64,000 nucleotides of DNA from Paenibacillus oenotherae (GCF_019443105.1 NZ_JAHZIJ010000003.1:310001-374000), one strand, 5' to 3'; counted from the stretch's first letter, positions 17,815 through 27,641 are shown. Notes: generated from the letters alone by a model not told the origin. Translations and numbers: made by a program.

Positions 17815-19518
17815 ATGTATATTAATACTAATATGTTGTCTGTTAATACAAACAACAACCTGAGGATAAATCATGACAAGAGAGCCAAGTCACTGGAAAA
17901 ACTATCCTCCGGTTTCAGAATCAACAGAGCGGCGGATGATGCCGCTGGGCTTGCAATATCGGAGAAGATGAGAAACCAGGTCGGAGGACTGAATCAAGCT
18001 TCACGAAATATTCAGGATGGAATATCGTTAATCCAGACTGCAGAGGGTGCTATGCAGGAAGTGCACGCCATGCTTCAGCGGATGAATGTACTGGCGGTAC
18101 AAGCAGCCAATGGTATATATAGTGAAAGCGATAGAGCAAGCATGCACCGTGAATTTGCCCAACTGCAAACAGAGATAAACAATATTGTAGAAACTACGAA
18201 TTTTAATGGAATAAACTTATTGGAGGGGAGCTCCAATGATAGTGGCGGCGGAAGTACTACTGAAAAATTAGTACAATGGGATGAAGTGCCTAATCCTGCA
18301 TCAGGAAACTTTAAGCACGCTATATACAACGGAAGTAAATACGTTGCTGCAACTTCTTCAGGTGAAATATTGACATCAACAGATGGCGAGAATTGGAGTC
18401 TCGCTAATAAACCTAATCTGGGGTCAGTGGAAAAAGTTTTTTGGGATGGAAGCAGATTCTATGCAGTTGGTGGCTCCCAGTCAGTGCTCTATTCTGATGA
18501 TGGCGAGAATTGGAATGTGGGGATAACAGGAGGAAGCCACTATTTTTTTAATATTGCCAAGCATGGTTCCCTCTACATGGCATCAGGCAATGCAGGGAGA
18601 GCTTATTCAACGGATGGTGAGAACTGGACTTACTGGAATCCGAATTTAAACCAAGCGAGCGGCGACATTATTACAACACCTGCAGGGTTCGTCTGGCTGC
18701 AGGCCTCGGAATTAAAAATATCAAGCGACGGTGTTAGTTGGAATACGCTCTCTAATTTGACTGCTGCTGATATTGCATGGAATGGAAGTGATCTGTTTGT
18801 TGCAGTAGCAGAAGGAGGCAGAGTTTACTCTTCTTCTGATTTGGTGACATGGGATGAGCATGAATCTGGAACAGATAAACATCTTACAGATGTAAATTGG
18901 GACGGTGCCCGATTTGTTGCATCTATAAGGAATCACACAACGAATAATTCCGGTATGATTTATTCGGATGACGGTTTGCACTGGAACGCTTTGAATATTT
19001 CAGATATCAGATCTGTATCCAGTACAATTAATATCGGTGGAGATAATTATTTAGCATTTGGAGCAGATGGAAAAATATTAAAAGGATCAATCCTGGCAGA
19101 TGAGATAACCCCTCCTGCAGATATGCAGGCAATTAGAATTCAGACAGGTGCGGCTGCTCGTGATCATGTAGATTTGGATCTGCCAGATGTCAGAGCTTCC
19201 ACAATCGGAATTTCAAGTCTAAATATTTCAACTATTTCAGGTGCAAGGAATGCAATAGAATCATTAAGAAATGCGATTAATAGTGTTTCTATTGAACGTT
19301 CTCGGATGGGAGCCTATCAGAATCGCTTGGAGCATACTGACAATAATGTGCGAAATTATGCAACAAATTTGTCTGCTTCTGAATCCAGAATTAGAGATAC
19401 AGATGCAGCAAAAGAAATGATGGGATTAACAACTGCCCAAATTTTAGCGGAGGCCGGACAAGCTATGCTGGCCCAAGCAAACATAAATCCGCAAAATTTG
19501 TTGAAGCTGCTCACTTAA
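17815..19518 (+). CDS. Flagellin with predicted beta-propeller (Asp-box) insertion
   Basis: This 567-residue protein has complete flagellin ends. The N-terminal D0/D1 half (about 1-140) starts MYINTNMLSVNTNNNLR and includes LEKLSSGFRINRAADDAAGLAISEKM-type sequence. The C-terminal half (about 436-567) ends QAMLAQANINPQNLLKLLT. Between them lie six S-x-D-x-x-x-W motifs (STDGENW, SDDGENW, STDGENW, SSDGVSW, SSDLVTW, SDDGLHW) spaced 37-44 residues, plus a final partial blade, predicting a six- or seven-bladed propeller. AGAGGT lies 8 bases before the ATG at 17815. It has no flagellar neighbours, and the insert is AT-richer than nearby genes. Confidence 0.88.
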   Translation: MYINTNMLSVNTNNNLRINHDKRAKSLEKLSSGFRINRAADDAAGLAISEKMRNQVGGLNQASRNIQDGISLIQTAEGAMQEVHAMLQRMNVLAVQAANGIYSESDRASMHREFAQLQTEINNIVETTNFNGINLLEGSSNDSGGGSTTEKLVQWDEVPNPASGNFKHAIYNGSKYVAATSSGEILTSTDGENWSLANKPNLGSVEKVFWDGSRFYAVGGSQSVLYSDDGENWNVGITGGSHYFFNIAKHGSLYMASGNAGRAYSTDGENWTYWNPNLNQASGDIITTPAGFVWLQASELKISSDGVSWNTLSNLTAADIAWNGSDLFVAVAEGGRVYSSSDLVTWDEHESGTDKHLTDVNWDGARFVASIRNHTTNNSGMIYSDDGLHWNALNISDIRSVSSTINIGGDNYLAFGADGKILKGSILADEITPPADMQAIRIQTGAAARDHVDLDLPDVRASTIGISSLNISTISGARNAIESLRNAINSVSIERSRMGAYQNRLEHTDNNVRNYATNLSASESRIRDTDAAKEMMGLTTAQILAEAGQAMLAQANINPQNLLKLLT

Positions 19519-19525
19519 TGAAAAT

Positions 19526-19865
19526 GAAAGCTGTCTAGAGCCAAATGTAGTTTGAAGGCAGAGTGAAGGAGTAAGAAGCCTGCGAATGTGCATGAATTTC
19601 GGTTACAAGACGCCAAAATGGCAACATTCCTGCGAATGTGCATGAATTTGAGGGGAAATCAGCCGTAAAGAGGAAACGAAGGAGAAATACCTGCACGCTG
19701 GCAGGCATTTCTCCTTCATGGGGTCAGATATAAGAAAATAAATGCCATTTCGCATGTTTTGCCTAGCCTAGCTCGCATCTTGCATGTCCCGGCGTTGAAT
19801 TACGGATCGTCCTCTGGCGGGAAGTACGTCAACAGTCTCATGATCGCAGACTTTCGGACAGCTCC
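19526..19865 (+). repeat. Dispersed intergenic repeat, copy C (internally shortened)
   Basis: It lies between the convergent flagellin and GGDEF genes. The left end AAAGCTGTCT and right end AGACTTTCGGACAGCTCC resemble the terminal inverted repeats of copy E. Internal modules: GCATGAATTTCGGTTACAAG, ATTCCTGCGAATGTGCATG, ATCAGCCGTAAAG, and a 17-bp hairpin with one mismatch (19678-19694 with 19701-19717). The left T-tailed hairpin of copies D-F is missing. Confidence 0.75.
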
Positions 19866-19896
19866 TTTTCATATGAACAATCAGGATCATCTTCGT

Positions 19897-21009
19897 TCAC
19901 GCAAGCTGAATTTCAATCGGCCGTCCGGCAGCGATGATGGTCTTGTTCTTGCCGGAGCTCTTGGCAGCATAGAGCGCTTCATCGACGCGATGGAAGAAAA
20001 TCTCCTTGCCTTCGCCGGATTCATATGCGGCATAGCCAATGCTGACAGTAACGGGCTTGCCGTGAAGGGAGTCATGGGGAGCAGAGGCGATTTCCTGACG
20101 CAACTCCTCCACCACAACAAGTGAATCGGCTTCTGATTTGTCCGTGAAGAGAATGGCGAATTCTTCGCCGCCGTAACGGGCGACAAAATCATTCGCGCAT
20201 GTTTTGTTGCGGATAAGCTCCGACACCCGTTGAAGCACAGCATCTCCAGCCCGGTGGCCGTAAGTATCATTAACGAGCTTGAAATTATCGATGTCCAGAA
20301 TAGCAAGCTGCAAGGGCAGGCCATTGCTCTCATTCTGTTCAATCAGCTTCTCGAAGTATTCATGGAAGGTCATATGATTGTAAAGCTCGGTAAGCGCATC
20401 CATTTTGGCCAGCTTGTCCATCCAGATTGTCTTCACCAGCAGCTGCTGATTGGATTCGAAGTAGGTTTTGAGATGTGCCATAAGCTCTCGGCCGCGAAGC
20501 ATTACTCCCCAGGCGATAAGAGAGAAGCTTAAGAACATGACCGTGATTGTCGTTAATCCAACCAATGTAACGGTCGAATTCAGCTCATCATTGAAGAAAT
20601 ACAAGAAGTATACAGTAAGCAGGGTATTGCTTAGTGCGAAAACAAGTTTTCTCGTGTGGAAATAGAAAATCGAAACAACTACCGGTAAAAACAGCGCGAT
20701 CAGCAGGAAGTTGATGGTGATGTGGACATAGGCGATTATACTCGCCAGCAGGGAAGAAGCAAAGATGATGACATAGTCTTGATATCTAGGCTTCAGGAAT
20801 CGAAGGCCGGTCTCAGTGAGAAGTAGAATCCCGAGTTGCAGTAGTGTAGGTCGAATGATGTATCGGATAATAAACTCATCTGTGGGAACTGCAGATATCG
20901 TCAAATACAGGCTTTCCAATAAAATTGAAATGAGAAGGATAAACCAAAAGGCGTTCAACAGCATGCGATTCCATCGGTGACGATTGTAATCCAGTGTTTC
21001 ATAATCCAT
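19897..21009 (-). CDS. Membrane-bound diguanylate cyclase (GGDEF)
   Basis: This protein of about 370 residues has an N-terminal membrane region of about six helices, a short coiled linker, and a C-terminal GGDEF domain (YGGEEFAILF) that makes cyclic di-GMP from GTP. DIDNFKLVNDTYGHRAGD is well conserved, so it is probably active. The inhibitory RxxD site five residues before GGEEF reads CAND, so product inhibition there is unlikely. The ATG at 21009 with GGAG 10 bases upstream is preferred over a TTG at 21048. Confidence 0.88.
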   Translation of the reverse strand: MDYETLDYNRHRWNRMLLNAFWFILLISILLESLYLTISAVPTDEFIIRYIIRPTLLQLGILLLTETGLRFLKPRYQDYVIIFASSLLASIIAYVHITINFLLIALFLPVVVSIFYFHTRKLVFALSNTLLTVYFLYFFNDELNSTVTLVGLTTITVMFLSFSLIAWGVMLRGRELMAHLKTYFESNQQLLVKTIWMDKLAKMDALTELYNHMTFHEYFEKLIEQNESNGLPLQLAILDIDNFKLVNDTYGHRAGDAVLQRVSELIRNKTCANDFVARYGGEEFAILFTDKSEADSLVVVEELRQEIASAPHDSLHGKPVTVSIGYAAYESGEGKEIFFHRVDEALYAAKSSGKNKTIIAAGRPIEIQLA

Positions 21010-21198
21010 AAAGGGTTCACTCCAACTGCCAGCTTTATCAAGTTCCAATATACCACGAAAAGACTTTCATTCCAATCCCTATCCAAGATCCCATTGCATG
21101 CATCGTATATATGATTATGTCGGGCCATATACTGATAAGGAAGTGCATATGCTTACGGAGTTCATTGCCGGTTAATAAAAACGCGTAGGAGTGAGCCC

Positions 21199-22194
21199 AT
21201 GGAACTGTTTACCATATCAGTCGCATCGGATACGGCCGAAGCGATTACCCGTCTTCACGGATATTTATCAGAGGAATTTGCCGATTTACATAGCGTACTT
21301 GGAGATACTCCTAATGCCCCTGCCGCTGATATTGTCGCACTAGTCCCTGCTTTCCAGAGCAATGAAATCAGCTGCACGGCAGCACTGCCGGATTTCATGC
21401 TTGTGGAGCATGGCCCGCCCGTGTACGCCAAGGCTGCCAGTGCGATTGCGCAATATGTTATCATCGAGCTTGAGCCGCTGCTGCTGAAAGCGATCATCCG
21501 CAAGCAGTTTCATTACGACGAGCCAAACGAAGTGGAGACGGTGGAGCGATACTGTCAGCATGTCCTTCATGGTACTGCCTCGCCATCGGAGAAGGATATT
21601 GTGTATACGGATATTCATCATACGGATCGGGAACGGCGCAAGAGCAAAGTGGCAGAGGAGCTTGAATTGTACTTGAGCACCAGCACCCGCCTCCATCTGG
21701 ACGGCTTCGTCACCTTCCGTCTGTCAGCTTATTGGGAGGAGCTTCGGGAGATTGTGGCGTATGCGGTTGACGAATATGTGATGGATCGGCAATACCAGGA
21801 ATTTATCTCGCTGTTGAAATATTTCGTCCGCATTCAGGAGGTCAAGCTGCCTATTGTTCATGTTCTGCATAAAGGAGACAATGAATTTGCGCTATATGAT
21901 GAGCGGTACCAACTGCTCGATGCAGCGCCGGTTGACGTCATCGTTGCCGAGATGATGGAGTCGGAGATGAATATGGAGGACATGATCGTCAGTACGCTCA
22001 TCACGGTGTCCCCGGAGCAAATCGTCATCCATACCCGCTATCCTGATCAGCCGATTATGCGGACATTAGAGACGATATTCGAGCATCGCGTCAAGCTTTG
22101 CACGGATTGCGGGCATTTCGGCGCTTACTTTGAAGATGCGCAAGAGCCAGTGAAGCTGCTCTCATCGAAGACGACCATCATCAGGCGAATTTAA
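21199..22194 (+). CDS. ytxC: Putative sporulation protein YtxC
   Basis: This 331-residue protein matches the YtxC family in length and sequence style (central KVAEELELYLSTSTRLHLDGFVTFRL; C-terminal VKLCTDCGHF with a CxxC). Its place directly upstream of thrS is the same as in B. subtilis. Biochemical function is unknown. TAGGAGTGAG precedes the ATG. A promoter and T-box leader separate it from thrS, so read-through is possible but not needed. Confidence 0.85.
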   Translation: MELFTISVASDTAEAITRLHGYLSEEFADLHSVLGDTPNAPAADIVALVPAFQSNEISCTAALPDFMLVEHGPPVYAKAASAIAQYVIIELEPLLLKAIIRKQFHYDEPNEVETVERYCQHVLHGTASPSEKDIVYTDIHHTDRERRKSKVAEELELYLSTSTRLHLDGFVTFRLSAYWEELREIVAYAVDEYVMDRQYQEFISLLKYFVRIQEVKLPIVHVLHKGDNEFALYDERYQLLDAAPVDVIVAEMMESEMNMEDMIVSTLITVSPEQIVIHTRYPDQPIMRTLETIFEHRVKLCTDCGHFGAYFEDAQEPVKLLSSKTTIIRRI

Positions 22195-22228
22195 TGGATG
22201 AAGAGAACAGGCATAGGTGAATATGGAC

Positions 22229-22257
22229 TTGACCGCTTTGCGGCATCGGATTATAAT
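22229..22257 (+). promoter_or_regulatory. Sigma-A promoter of the thrS T-box leader
   Basis: TTGACC (22229-22234), a 17-bp spacer and TATAAT (22252-22257), a near-consensus promoter just before the T-box RNA. Confidence 0.8.
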
Positions 22258-22264
22258 TATGTAC

Positions 22265-22512
22265 AGTAAAAAGCAATGACAAAGACATGTATCAGCCCTA
22301 TACGCTCGTCCCAGAGAGAGGAAACTCAGGCTGCAATTTCCTTACGCAGGCGTTGGCCGATATACCCCTTTGTAGCTGCGCTGTTGAAGCCGGAATGCAG
22401 CATGCCGGTTGTAAGCTGCGCCGGGCTGTTCCCGTTACAGAATACCTAAGGATCGATCCCCTTTCATCAGTATGGTGGATATCGGTCGAATCAGGGTGGA
22501 ACCACGGGTCAT
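22265..22512 (+). ncRNA. T-box leader (threonyl-tRNA sensing)
   Basis: The T-box sequence AGGGTGGAACCACG is at 22493-22506, the bulge that reads the tRNA acceptor end. The upstream stem I region (about 22275-22450) contains a likely specifier ACC (Thr) at 22444-22446; exact assignment needs folding. Uncharged tRNA-Thr would favour antitermination into thrS. Confidence 0.93.
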
Positions 22513-22514
22513 AC

Positions 22515-22550
22515 AAGCACTCGTCCCTTCTAGGGATGTGTGCTTTTTTT
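22515..22550 (+). terminator. T-box-controlled terminator
   Basis: AAGCACTCGTCCCT and AGGGATGTGTGCTT form the stem, followed by seven T. It is mutually exclusive with the antiterminator formed by the T-box sequence. Confidence 0.88.
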
Positions 22551-22603
22551 GTTGTCTCGTATCCCTTATTCCTGAGGCAAATAACATTTTTGGAGGAAAT
22601 GAC

Positions 22604-24541
22604 ATGGCAATTCAAGTTAAGCTGCCGGACGGCGCCGTTCGGGAATATGAGCAGGGAACGACGATCGAGGAAGTAGCCGGGTCGATTAGTCCGGGTCTGA
22701 GAAAGGTTGCTATCGCAGGTAAAGTGGATGGCAAAGTGGTCGATTTGTATACCCCGCTCGAGAGTGATGTCGCGCTCGAAATCGTTACTGTGGATACCGC
22801 TGATGGTCTTGAAGTATATCGTCACAGTACCGCGCACCTTATGGCCCAAGCTATTAAACGCTTGTATGGCAATACAGCGGTGAAGCTGGGTATCGGGCCG
22901 GTTATTGAGGATGGCTTCTATTACGATATTGATATGGAGCAATCGATTACCCCTGAAGACTTGTTGAAGATTGAGAAGGAAATGGAGCGAATCGTCAAGG
23001 AGGATATCGCTATTCGCCGTCGTGTTGTAAGCAGAGATGAAGCGATATCTACCTTCACTGAGCTTGGTGATCCGCTGAAGCTGGAGCTTATTCGCGATCT
23101 TCCGGTTGAAGCGGAGCTTACGATCTATGATCAAGGCGAATTTTTTGATCTGTGCCGCGGGCCGCATCTTCCATCCACTGGCCGGATCAAAGCCTTCAAG
23201 CTGCTGAGCGTGGCAGGCGCTTACTGGCGCGGAGATTCCAAGAACAAGATGCTTCAGCGGATTTATGGCACTGCTTTTCCCAAGAAGGCTCAACTGGACG
23301 AGCATCTGCATTTCCTGGAAGAAGCGAAGAAGCGTGACCACCGGAAGCTGGGCCGTGAACTGAAAATGTTTACTTTTTCCCGTGAAGTCGGCCAAGGCTT
23401 GCCGCTCTGGCTGCCGAACGGCTCCAAGGTGCGCCGGACAATGGAACGTTATATCGTTGATCTCGAAGAACGTCTCGGCTACCAGCATGTCTACACACCT
23501 GTGCTTGCGAATGTAGAACTATACAAGACAAGCGGACACTGGGAGCACTACAGTGAAGATATGTTCCCCAAGATGATCATGGATAACGAGGAGCTCGTGC
23601 TTCGCCCGATGAACTGTCCGCATCATATGATGGTGTTCAAGAGCGATATGCGCTCTTATCGCGATCTGCCGGTGCGTATTGCAGAGCTTGGAACGATGCA
23701 CCGCTATGAGATGTCGGGCGCACTTACCGGCCTGCACCGTGTTCGGGCCATGACGCTTAACGATGCGCATATCTTCTGCCGTCCTGACCAGATCAAGGAT
23801 GAGTTTGCCCGTGTTGTCAATTTGATTCGTCAAGTGTATGAGGATTTTGGCATCAAGGAATACCGCTTCCGCCTTTCTTATCGCGACCCTCAGGATACGG
23901 AGAAATATTTCCAGAACGATGAGATGTGGGAAATGTCGCAGCGGATGCTGCGCGAGGTTGTAGAGGAGCTGGATCTGCCATTCTTCGAGGCAGAGGGCGA
24001 GGCGGCCTTCTACGGTCCTAAGCTGGATGTCCAGATCAAGACTGCGCTTGGCAAAGAAGAGACGCTGTCCACCGCTCAGCTCGACTTCCTTCTTCCTGAG
24101 CGCTTCGAGCTGGAATATGTCGGGGATGATGGCAAGAAGCACCGTCCGGTCGTTATTCACCGGGGGATAATCAGCACGATGGAACGGATGACCGCATTCC
24201 TGCTGGAGAACTTTGCCGGTGCGCTGCCGCTCTGGCTGTCGCCTGTACAAGCGAAGATTATTCCGGTATCAACCGCTTACGAGGCTTATGCGCGTGAGGT
24301 GGAAGAACGGCTGCAGCTTGCAGGCCTTCGTGTCGAATCCGATCTTCGCAATGAAAAGCTGGGCTACAAAATTCGTGAAGCGCAGCTGGAAAAAGCTCCT
24401 TACATGCTTGTCGTCGGTGAGAATGAAGCGCAGTCCGGCACAGTATCTGTCCGCAAACGGGGCGAGGGCGATATTGGCGCGAAGTCCATTGCAGACCTGA
24501 TTGCATTGCTGAATGAGGAAATCAGCTCGAAAAGCGTGTAA
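22604..24541 (+). CDS. thrS: Threonine-tRNA ligase
   Basis: This 645-residue class II synthetase has an N-terminal TGS domain, an editing domain with [16 protein letters not shown], the catalytic core ([13 protein letters not shown], motif 2 [25 protein letters not shown] in part, motif 3 [18 protein letters not shown]) and a C-terminal anticodon-binding domain. The ATG at 22604 with GGAGG upstream gives the usual N-terminus (AIQVKLPDG). It is controlled by the T-box leader. Confidence 0.97.
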   Translation: MAIQVKLPDGAVREYEQGTTIEEVAGSISPGLRKVAIAGKVDGKVVDLYTPLESDVALEIVTVDTADGLEVYRHSTAHLMAQAIKRLYGNTAVKLGIGPVIEDGFYYDIDMEQSITPEDLLKIEKEMERIVKEDIAIRRRVVSRDEAISTFTELGDPLKLELIRDLPVEAELTIYDQGEFFDLCRGPHLPSTGRIKAFKLLSVAGAYWRGDSKNKMLQRIYGTAFPKKAQLDEHLHFLEEAKKRDHRKLGRELKMFTFSREVGQGLPLWLPNGSKVRRTMERYIVDLEERLGYQHVYTPVLANVELYKTSGHWEHYSEDMFPKMIMDNEELVLRPMNCPHHMMVFKSDMRSYRDLPVRIAELGTMHRYEMSGALTGLHRVRAMTLNDAHIFCRPDQIKDEFARVVNLIRQVYEDFGIKEYRFRLSYRDPQDTEKYFQNDEMWEMSQRMLREVVEELDLPFFEAEGEAAFYGPKLDVQIKTALGKEETLSTAQLDFLLPERFELEYVGDDGKKHRPVVIHRGIISTMERMTAFLLENFAGALPLWLSPVQAKIIPVSTAYEAYAREVEERLQLAGLRVESDLRNEKLGYKIREAQLEKAPYMLVVGENEAQSGTVSVRKRGEGDIGAKSIADLIALLNEEISSKSV

Positions 24542-24565
24542 TTGAACTTTTTTTCTAGATGCATA

Positions 24566-24635
24566 CATAAAGCTTGTCGCATAGGGGCATCCTTCAAATG
24601 AGGAGGACAACAACCAAATGATGACAAGCTTTATG
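24566..24635 (+). promoter_or_regulatory. 13-bp perfect inverted repeat enclosing an SD and start codon
   Basis: CATAAAGCTTGTC (24566-24578) and GACAAGCTTTATG (24623-24635) could pair in mRNA. The AGGAGG (24601-24606) and ATG (24618) of the 3D-domain gene would fall in the loop. No T run follows, so it is not a standard terminator. Regulatory meaning is inference. Confidence 0.5.
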
Positions 24636-25139
24636 TCGTTTAATCGTGTCCTGATAATAATTGCAATCGCCGCAACTATGGTCTTCATAGAGGCTCCCGA
24701 GAATTGTGCTGGCCACGAAAAGAGACCGGAAACGAAGCATATGCAGGTTGTAGCCACAGGCTATACCGCAGGCATAGAATCAACCGGCAAGAAGCCGGGA
24801 CATCCGCAGTATGGCATCACTTATTCGGGGGTAAAGGTGAGACGCGGCAGAGTGTCCACCATCGCAGCAGACCCGAAAGTATTTCCTATTGGAACGCTGC
24901 TCTATATTCCGGGTTACGGGTATGGGGTAGTGGCTGACACGGGCTCTGCAATCAAGGGAAAAAAGATTGATCTCTACTTTGAAACAAAGAAGCAGGTGTT
25001 CAAGCAATGGGGCAAGCGGACCGTTGAAGTGCAGGTTATAAGGCTGGGCGGCGGCAAGCTGACGGAGGCGTGGCTTAACACGTTGAATGATGCGATAATG
25101 GCGAACAGAACGATACCTGACGGGCTGTTCGAATCCTAA
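24618..25139 (+). CDS. 3D-domain secreted protein (YuiC/YocH-like)
   Basis: This 173-residue protein has an N-terminal hydrophobic signal or anchor ([16 protein letters not shown]) and a C-terminal 3D domain. The three conserved aspartates lie in [26 protein letters not shown] and KKIDLYF, the catalytic set of this lytic-transglycosylase-like fold. Such proteins remodel peptidoglycan, often in sporulation or stationary phase. The SD is AGGAGG, 11 bases from the ATG. Confidence 0.87.
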   Translation: MMTSFMSFNRVLIIIAIAATMVFIEAPENCAGHEKRPETKHMQVVATGYTAGIESTGKKPGHPQYGITYSGVKVRRGRVSTIAADPKVFPIGTLLYIPGYGYGVVADTGSAIKGKKIDLYFETKKQVFKQWGKRTVEVQVIRLGGGKLTEAWLNTLNDAIMANRTIPDGLFES

Positions 25140-25152
25140 TAAAAGACGTTTT

Positions 25153-25200
25153 AAGAATGTTCGACAGTTATAAATTTTACTGGACATTCTTCTTTTTTTG
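25153..25200 (+). terminator. Terminator of the 3D-domain gene
   Basis: AAGAATGTTCGACAGT pairs with ACTGGACATTCTT, with a small mismatch, and is followed by CTTTTTTT. Confidence 0.7.
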
Positions 25201-25267
25201 GGCGATTATATATAATAAGGCAGGGATGTGTTGTAAGCGCTATCATTTAATTGTGAGGCGAATTATA

Positions 25268-25804
25268 ATGGTCGTGAAATATTCAATTTTTGACAACATA
25301 GATTCGACACCAGAGGCGTATGAGGCTAAGCTTAGGGAATTATATATGCAGATGATTCATGTAGCACACTCGAAAGTCATCAACAAATGGGATGCGCAGG
25401 ATGCGGTGCAAGAGGCTTGGATACGGATACTGACGAAGTACGGCACGCTTCGTGAGCAGAGCAAGCTTCATTCCTGGGCCAAGACAATTACGGCCAATAT
25501 TGCACTGAATTTGAACAAGCAGAGCAGGCGCGCACAATCACAGAGCTGGAACGAATCCGATGAGGACAAGTCGATGCATCAGCATGACGAAGAGCCGGAA
25601 TTGATGATGGAAATTTCCGAGATGCTTGCGAAGCTTGACCCGAGATCACGGACAATGATGCTGTACAAGTTCTATTACGGATTCAAGGATCAAGAAATTG
25701 CCGATGCAATGCAGATGCCTGTGGGAACCGTCAAAGCCCGCATCCATCGGAGCAAGCTGCAGTTGAAGAGATGGATGGCTGGACCGCAGCCTGGAATGAA
25801 TTGA
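25268..25804 (+). CDS. RNA polymerase sigma factor, sigma-70/ECF-like
   Basis: This 178-residue protein has sigma region 2 (AQDAVQEAWIRILTKYGTL ... LHSWAKTITANIALN) and region 4 (LDPRSRTMMLYKFYYGFKDQEIADAMQMPVGTVKARIHRSKLQLK) without a region 3, the ECF layout. The ATG at 25268 is chosen for its GAGG site 9 bases upstream. No anti-sigma gene is adjacent, since a spore-protein gene follows. Target promoters are unknown. Confidence 0.87.
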   Translation: MVVKYSIFDNIDSTPEAYEAKLRELYMQMIHVAHSKVINKWDAQDAVQEAWIRILTKYGTLREQSKLHSWAKTITANIALNLNKQSRRAQSQSWNESDEDKSMHQHDEEPELMMEISEMLAKLDPRSRTMMLYKFYYGFKDQEIADAMQMPVGTVKARIHRSKLQLKRWMAGPQPGMN

Positions 25805-25813
25805 ATGACGGCT

Positions 25814-25843
25814 ACATAAAGTCTGCTCGCCTTTGCCATACTA
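25814..25843 (+). promoter_or_regulatory. Possible forespore (sigma-G/F-type) promoter of the SASP gene
   Basis: ACATAA (25814-25819), a 17-base spacer and CATACTA (25837-25843) resemble sigma-G-type elements (-10 CATnnTA). It precedes a predicted spore-coat-core small protein, as expected. Confidence 0.4.
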
Positions 25844-25866
25844 TTGTTGTATGGGAGGTGAGCACA

Positions 25867-26001
25867 ATGGCAAAAAACAAAAACAACAAATTGAATGCAT
25901 CCCAAAATCAATACAATGCTGAATTTGCAGAAGAAGTGAATACAGCTAATGCTGCAAACAATGCAGCGAATAATGCCGCTTCTAACAAAGCAGAGAAGTA
26001 G
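25867..26001 (+). CDS. Gamma-type small acid-soluble spore protein (short)
   Basis: This 44-residue Asn/Ala/Lys-rich protein (MAKNKNNKLNASQNQYNAEF ...) contains the YNAEFAEE segment resembling the FATEFASE-type motif of gamma SASPs, followed by Asn-Ala repeats. Gamma SASPs store amino acids in spores and do not bind DNA strongly. GGGAGGTGA lies before the ATG, and a strong terminator follows. It is shorter than B. subtilis SspE, with one motif copy. Confidence 0.72.
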   Translation: MAKNKNNKLNASQNQYNAEFAEEVNTANAANNAANNAASNKAEK

Positions 26002-26043
26002 TTCTCACGGCAGCAGCTGTGACAACTGAGGCATGTTTACGAA

Positions 26044-26075
26044 CAAGAGGAACCCTGAGGTTCCTCTTTCTTTTT
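26044..26075 (+). terminator. Terminator of the SASP gene
   Basis: AAGAGGAACC and GGTTCCTCTT form a 10-bp perfect stem with a CTGA loop, followed by TCTTTTT. Confidence 0.88.
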
Positions 26076-26141
26076 GTTTAATGCTGGATTATAATGTGGT
26101 TTATTCCGGCATGATGCCGACATAAAGGTGGTAAGATTCGG

Positions 26142-27542
26142 ATGAATCCACTACAACGACTATTGGCTAGAGTCTCACCCGAGGGACGTTCCAACGATCT
26201 CAACGAGCCGGAAAATGATGATGTGCTGCGAATGCTGATCAATGAATCACTGGTTATATCTGACCAATTGACAGCAGCAGTTGAGGAAGTTAATCAATCG
26301 ACAAGCCAGCTCACTGAAATTGCTGACCAATCGGCGATTACCGAAGGAGAGCTCCGCGTCAGCAGCAAGCGCGCGATGGAACGGATTGAGGAAGCGTTCT
26401 CGAATTTGCAGGAGGTCTCGGCTTCTGCGGAGCAAATAAGCGCCACGGCCGACCAGTTGGATGAAGAGAGCAAGAGCACGAAGGAAGTTGTTCTGGAAGT
26501 GTGTCGTTCCCTTACGAATACGGATCAAGTCATGAACGATCTTAACACCCATAATCGATCCATGGACAAGCATATTCGCGAGCTGATCCAGCAAACGTCG
26601 CGGATTAATGAAATCAATGATTTCATCCAGGAGATTGTCTCGCAGACATCGCTTCTTGCCCTGAATGCTTCGATTGAAGCAGCTCATGCAGGCGAGTATG
26701 GCCGCGGGTTTTCTGTCGTTGCGCAGCAGATCAAGAAGCTCGCAGAGCAGAGCTATGAAGCAGTCCAACGCTCCAGCGGGCTTGTGCAAGAGATTGAGAA
26801 AGGCGTTAGACAGGTCGTTGCCTCAGTCGATCTGGAGAAAGCTGCTGTAGATCGAGGCATTGCAGAGATGGGACAGACGAAGGAACGGATGGATTCGATT
26901 TTTACACGTATTCAGGAAGTAGATAAGCTGGTCGGCGAGAGCAGCTCGGCGAGCAAGAGACAGTCCCTGCACATGGCAGCTACTACTTCGATGCTGAAGG
27001 AAGTTGTCGATACGGTCAATGAAACGCTGGAGAGCGTTGATGAGACGTTAGAGTTAACGCATAAGCAGCGGCGTCAGATCGGCAAGCTGGATCGGATCAG
27101 TGCGAATCTGCACAAGTCTTCCAGCGAGCTGTCCCAAGCGATACAGAGAGTCGGCGTGAAGCATGAGGTTCAGGATATCGAGATCAATGCCGGCAGTACG
27201 ATGGAGAGGCTGCTTGCAATCGCATCCGACGATATGATCATATCCTTATTGGAATCCGCCCACCAATCGAAGCTGTCCCGTTTGCTGGAGAGTGCGCCGG
27301 AGATTGAAGCGATCTGGTCCAATCGTGACGATGGATCCTTTATCTTCTCGCTTCCGGAAGCCGGTCTTCTGAATGCCAAGGGCCGCGAATGGTGGAAGCG
27401 GGCGATGGAAGGCCGTTCCTTCACATCCGAGGTATACATATCAGCAATAACGAAAAAACCTTGCTTAACCTTAGCTGTTCCGATCATTTCAGCAGGCGGA
27501 GAGCTCATTGGCGTTATCGGAGCTGACATAAGAGTCAAATAA
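26142..27542 (+). CDS. Soluble methyl-accepting chemotaxis protein with C-terminal Cache-like sensor
   Basis: This 466-residue protein lacks membrane segments. Residues about 40-340 are the coiled-coil signalling domain, with the hairpin tip [27 protein letters not shown]. The last 110 residues ([20 protein letters not shown] ... [29 protein letters not shown]) resemble a Cache/PDC sensor, normally N-terminal and extracellular. Here it is C-terminal and apparently cytoplasmic. It should signal to CheA. The cue is unknown. Confidence 0.85.
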   Translation: MNPLQRLLARVSPEGRSNDLNEPENDDVLRMLINESLVISDQLTAAVEEVNQSTSQLTEIADQSAITEGELRVSSKRAMERIEEAFSNLQEVSASAEQISATADQLDEESKSTKEVVLEVCRSLTNTDQVMNDLNTHNRSMDKHIRELIQQTSRINEINDFIQEIVSQTSLLALNASIEAAHAGEYGRGFSVVAQQIKKLAEQSYEAVQRSSGLVQEIEKGVRQVVASVDLEKAAVDRGIAEMGQTKERMDSIFTRIQEVDKLVGESSSASKRQSLHMAATTSMLKEVVDTVNETLESVDETLELTHKQRRQIGKLDRISANLHKSSSELSQAIQRVGVKHEVQDIEINAGSTMERLLAIASDDMIISLLESAHQSKLSRLLESAPEIEAIWSNRDDGSFIFSLPEAGLLNAKGREWWKRAMEGRSFTSEVYISAITKKPCLTLAVPIISAGGELIGVIGADIRVK

Positions 27543-27641
27543 TACCGCGTTCGACTAGAAAAAAGATGTTTTCAAATGCTGCTGGTTCGTGTAATATAAT
27601 TGGTGTAACAATTTATGACACGTAAGGATAGGTGGGTTGTC

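Noticed and set aside
22298-23488. 396-codon reverse-strand frame opposite the T-box and thrS
   Set aside because: It crosses the T-box terminator and has no SD or domain; it is an antisense shadow.
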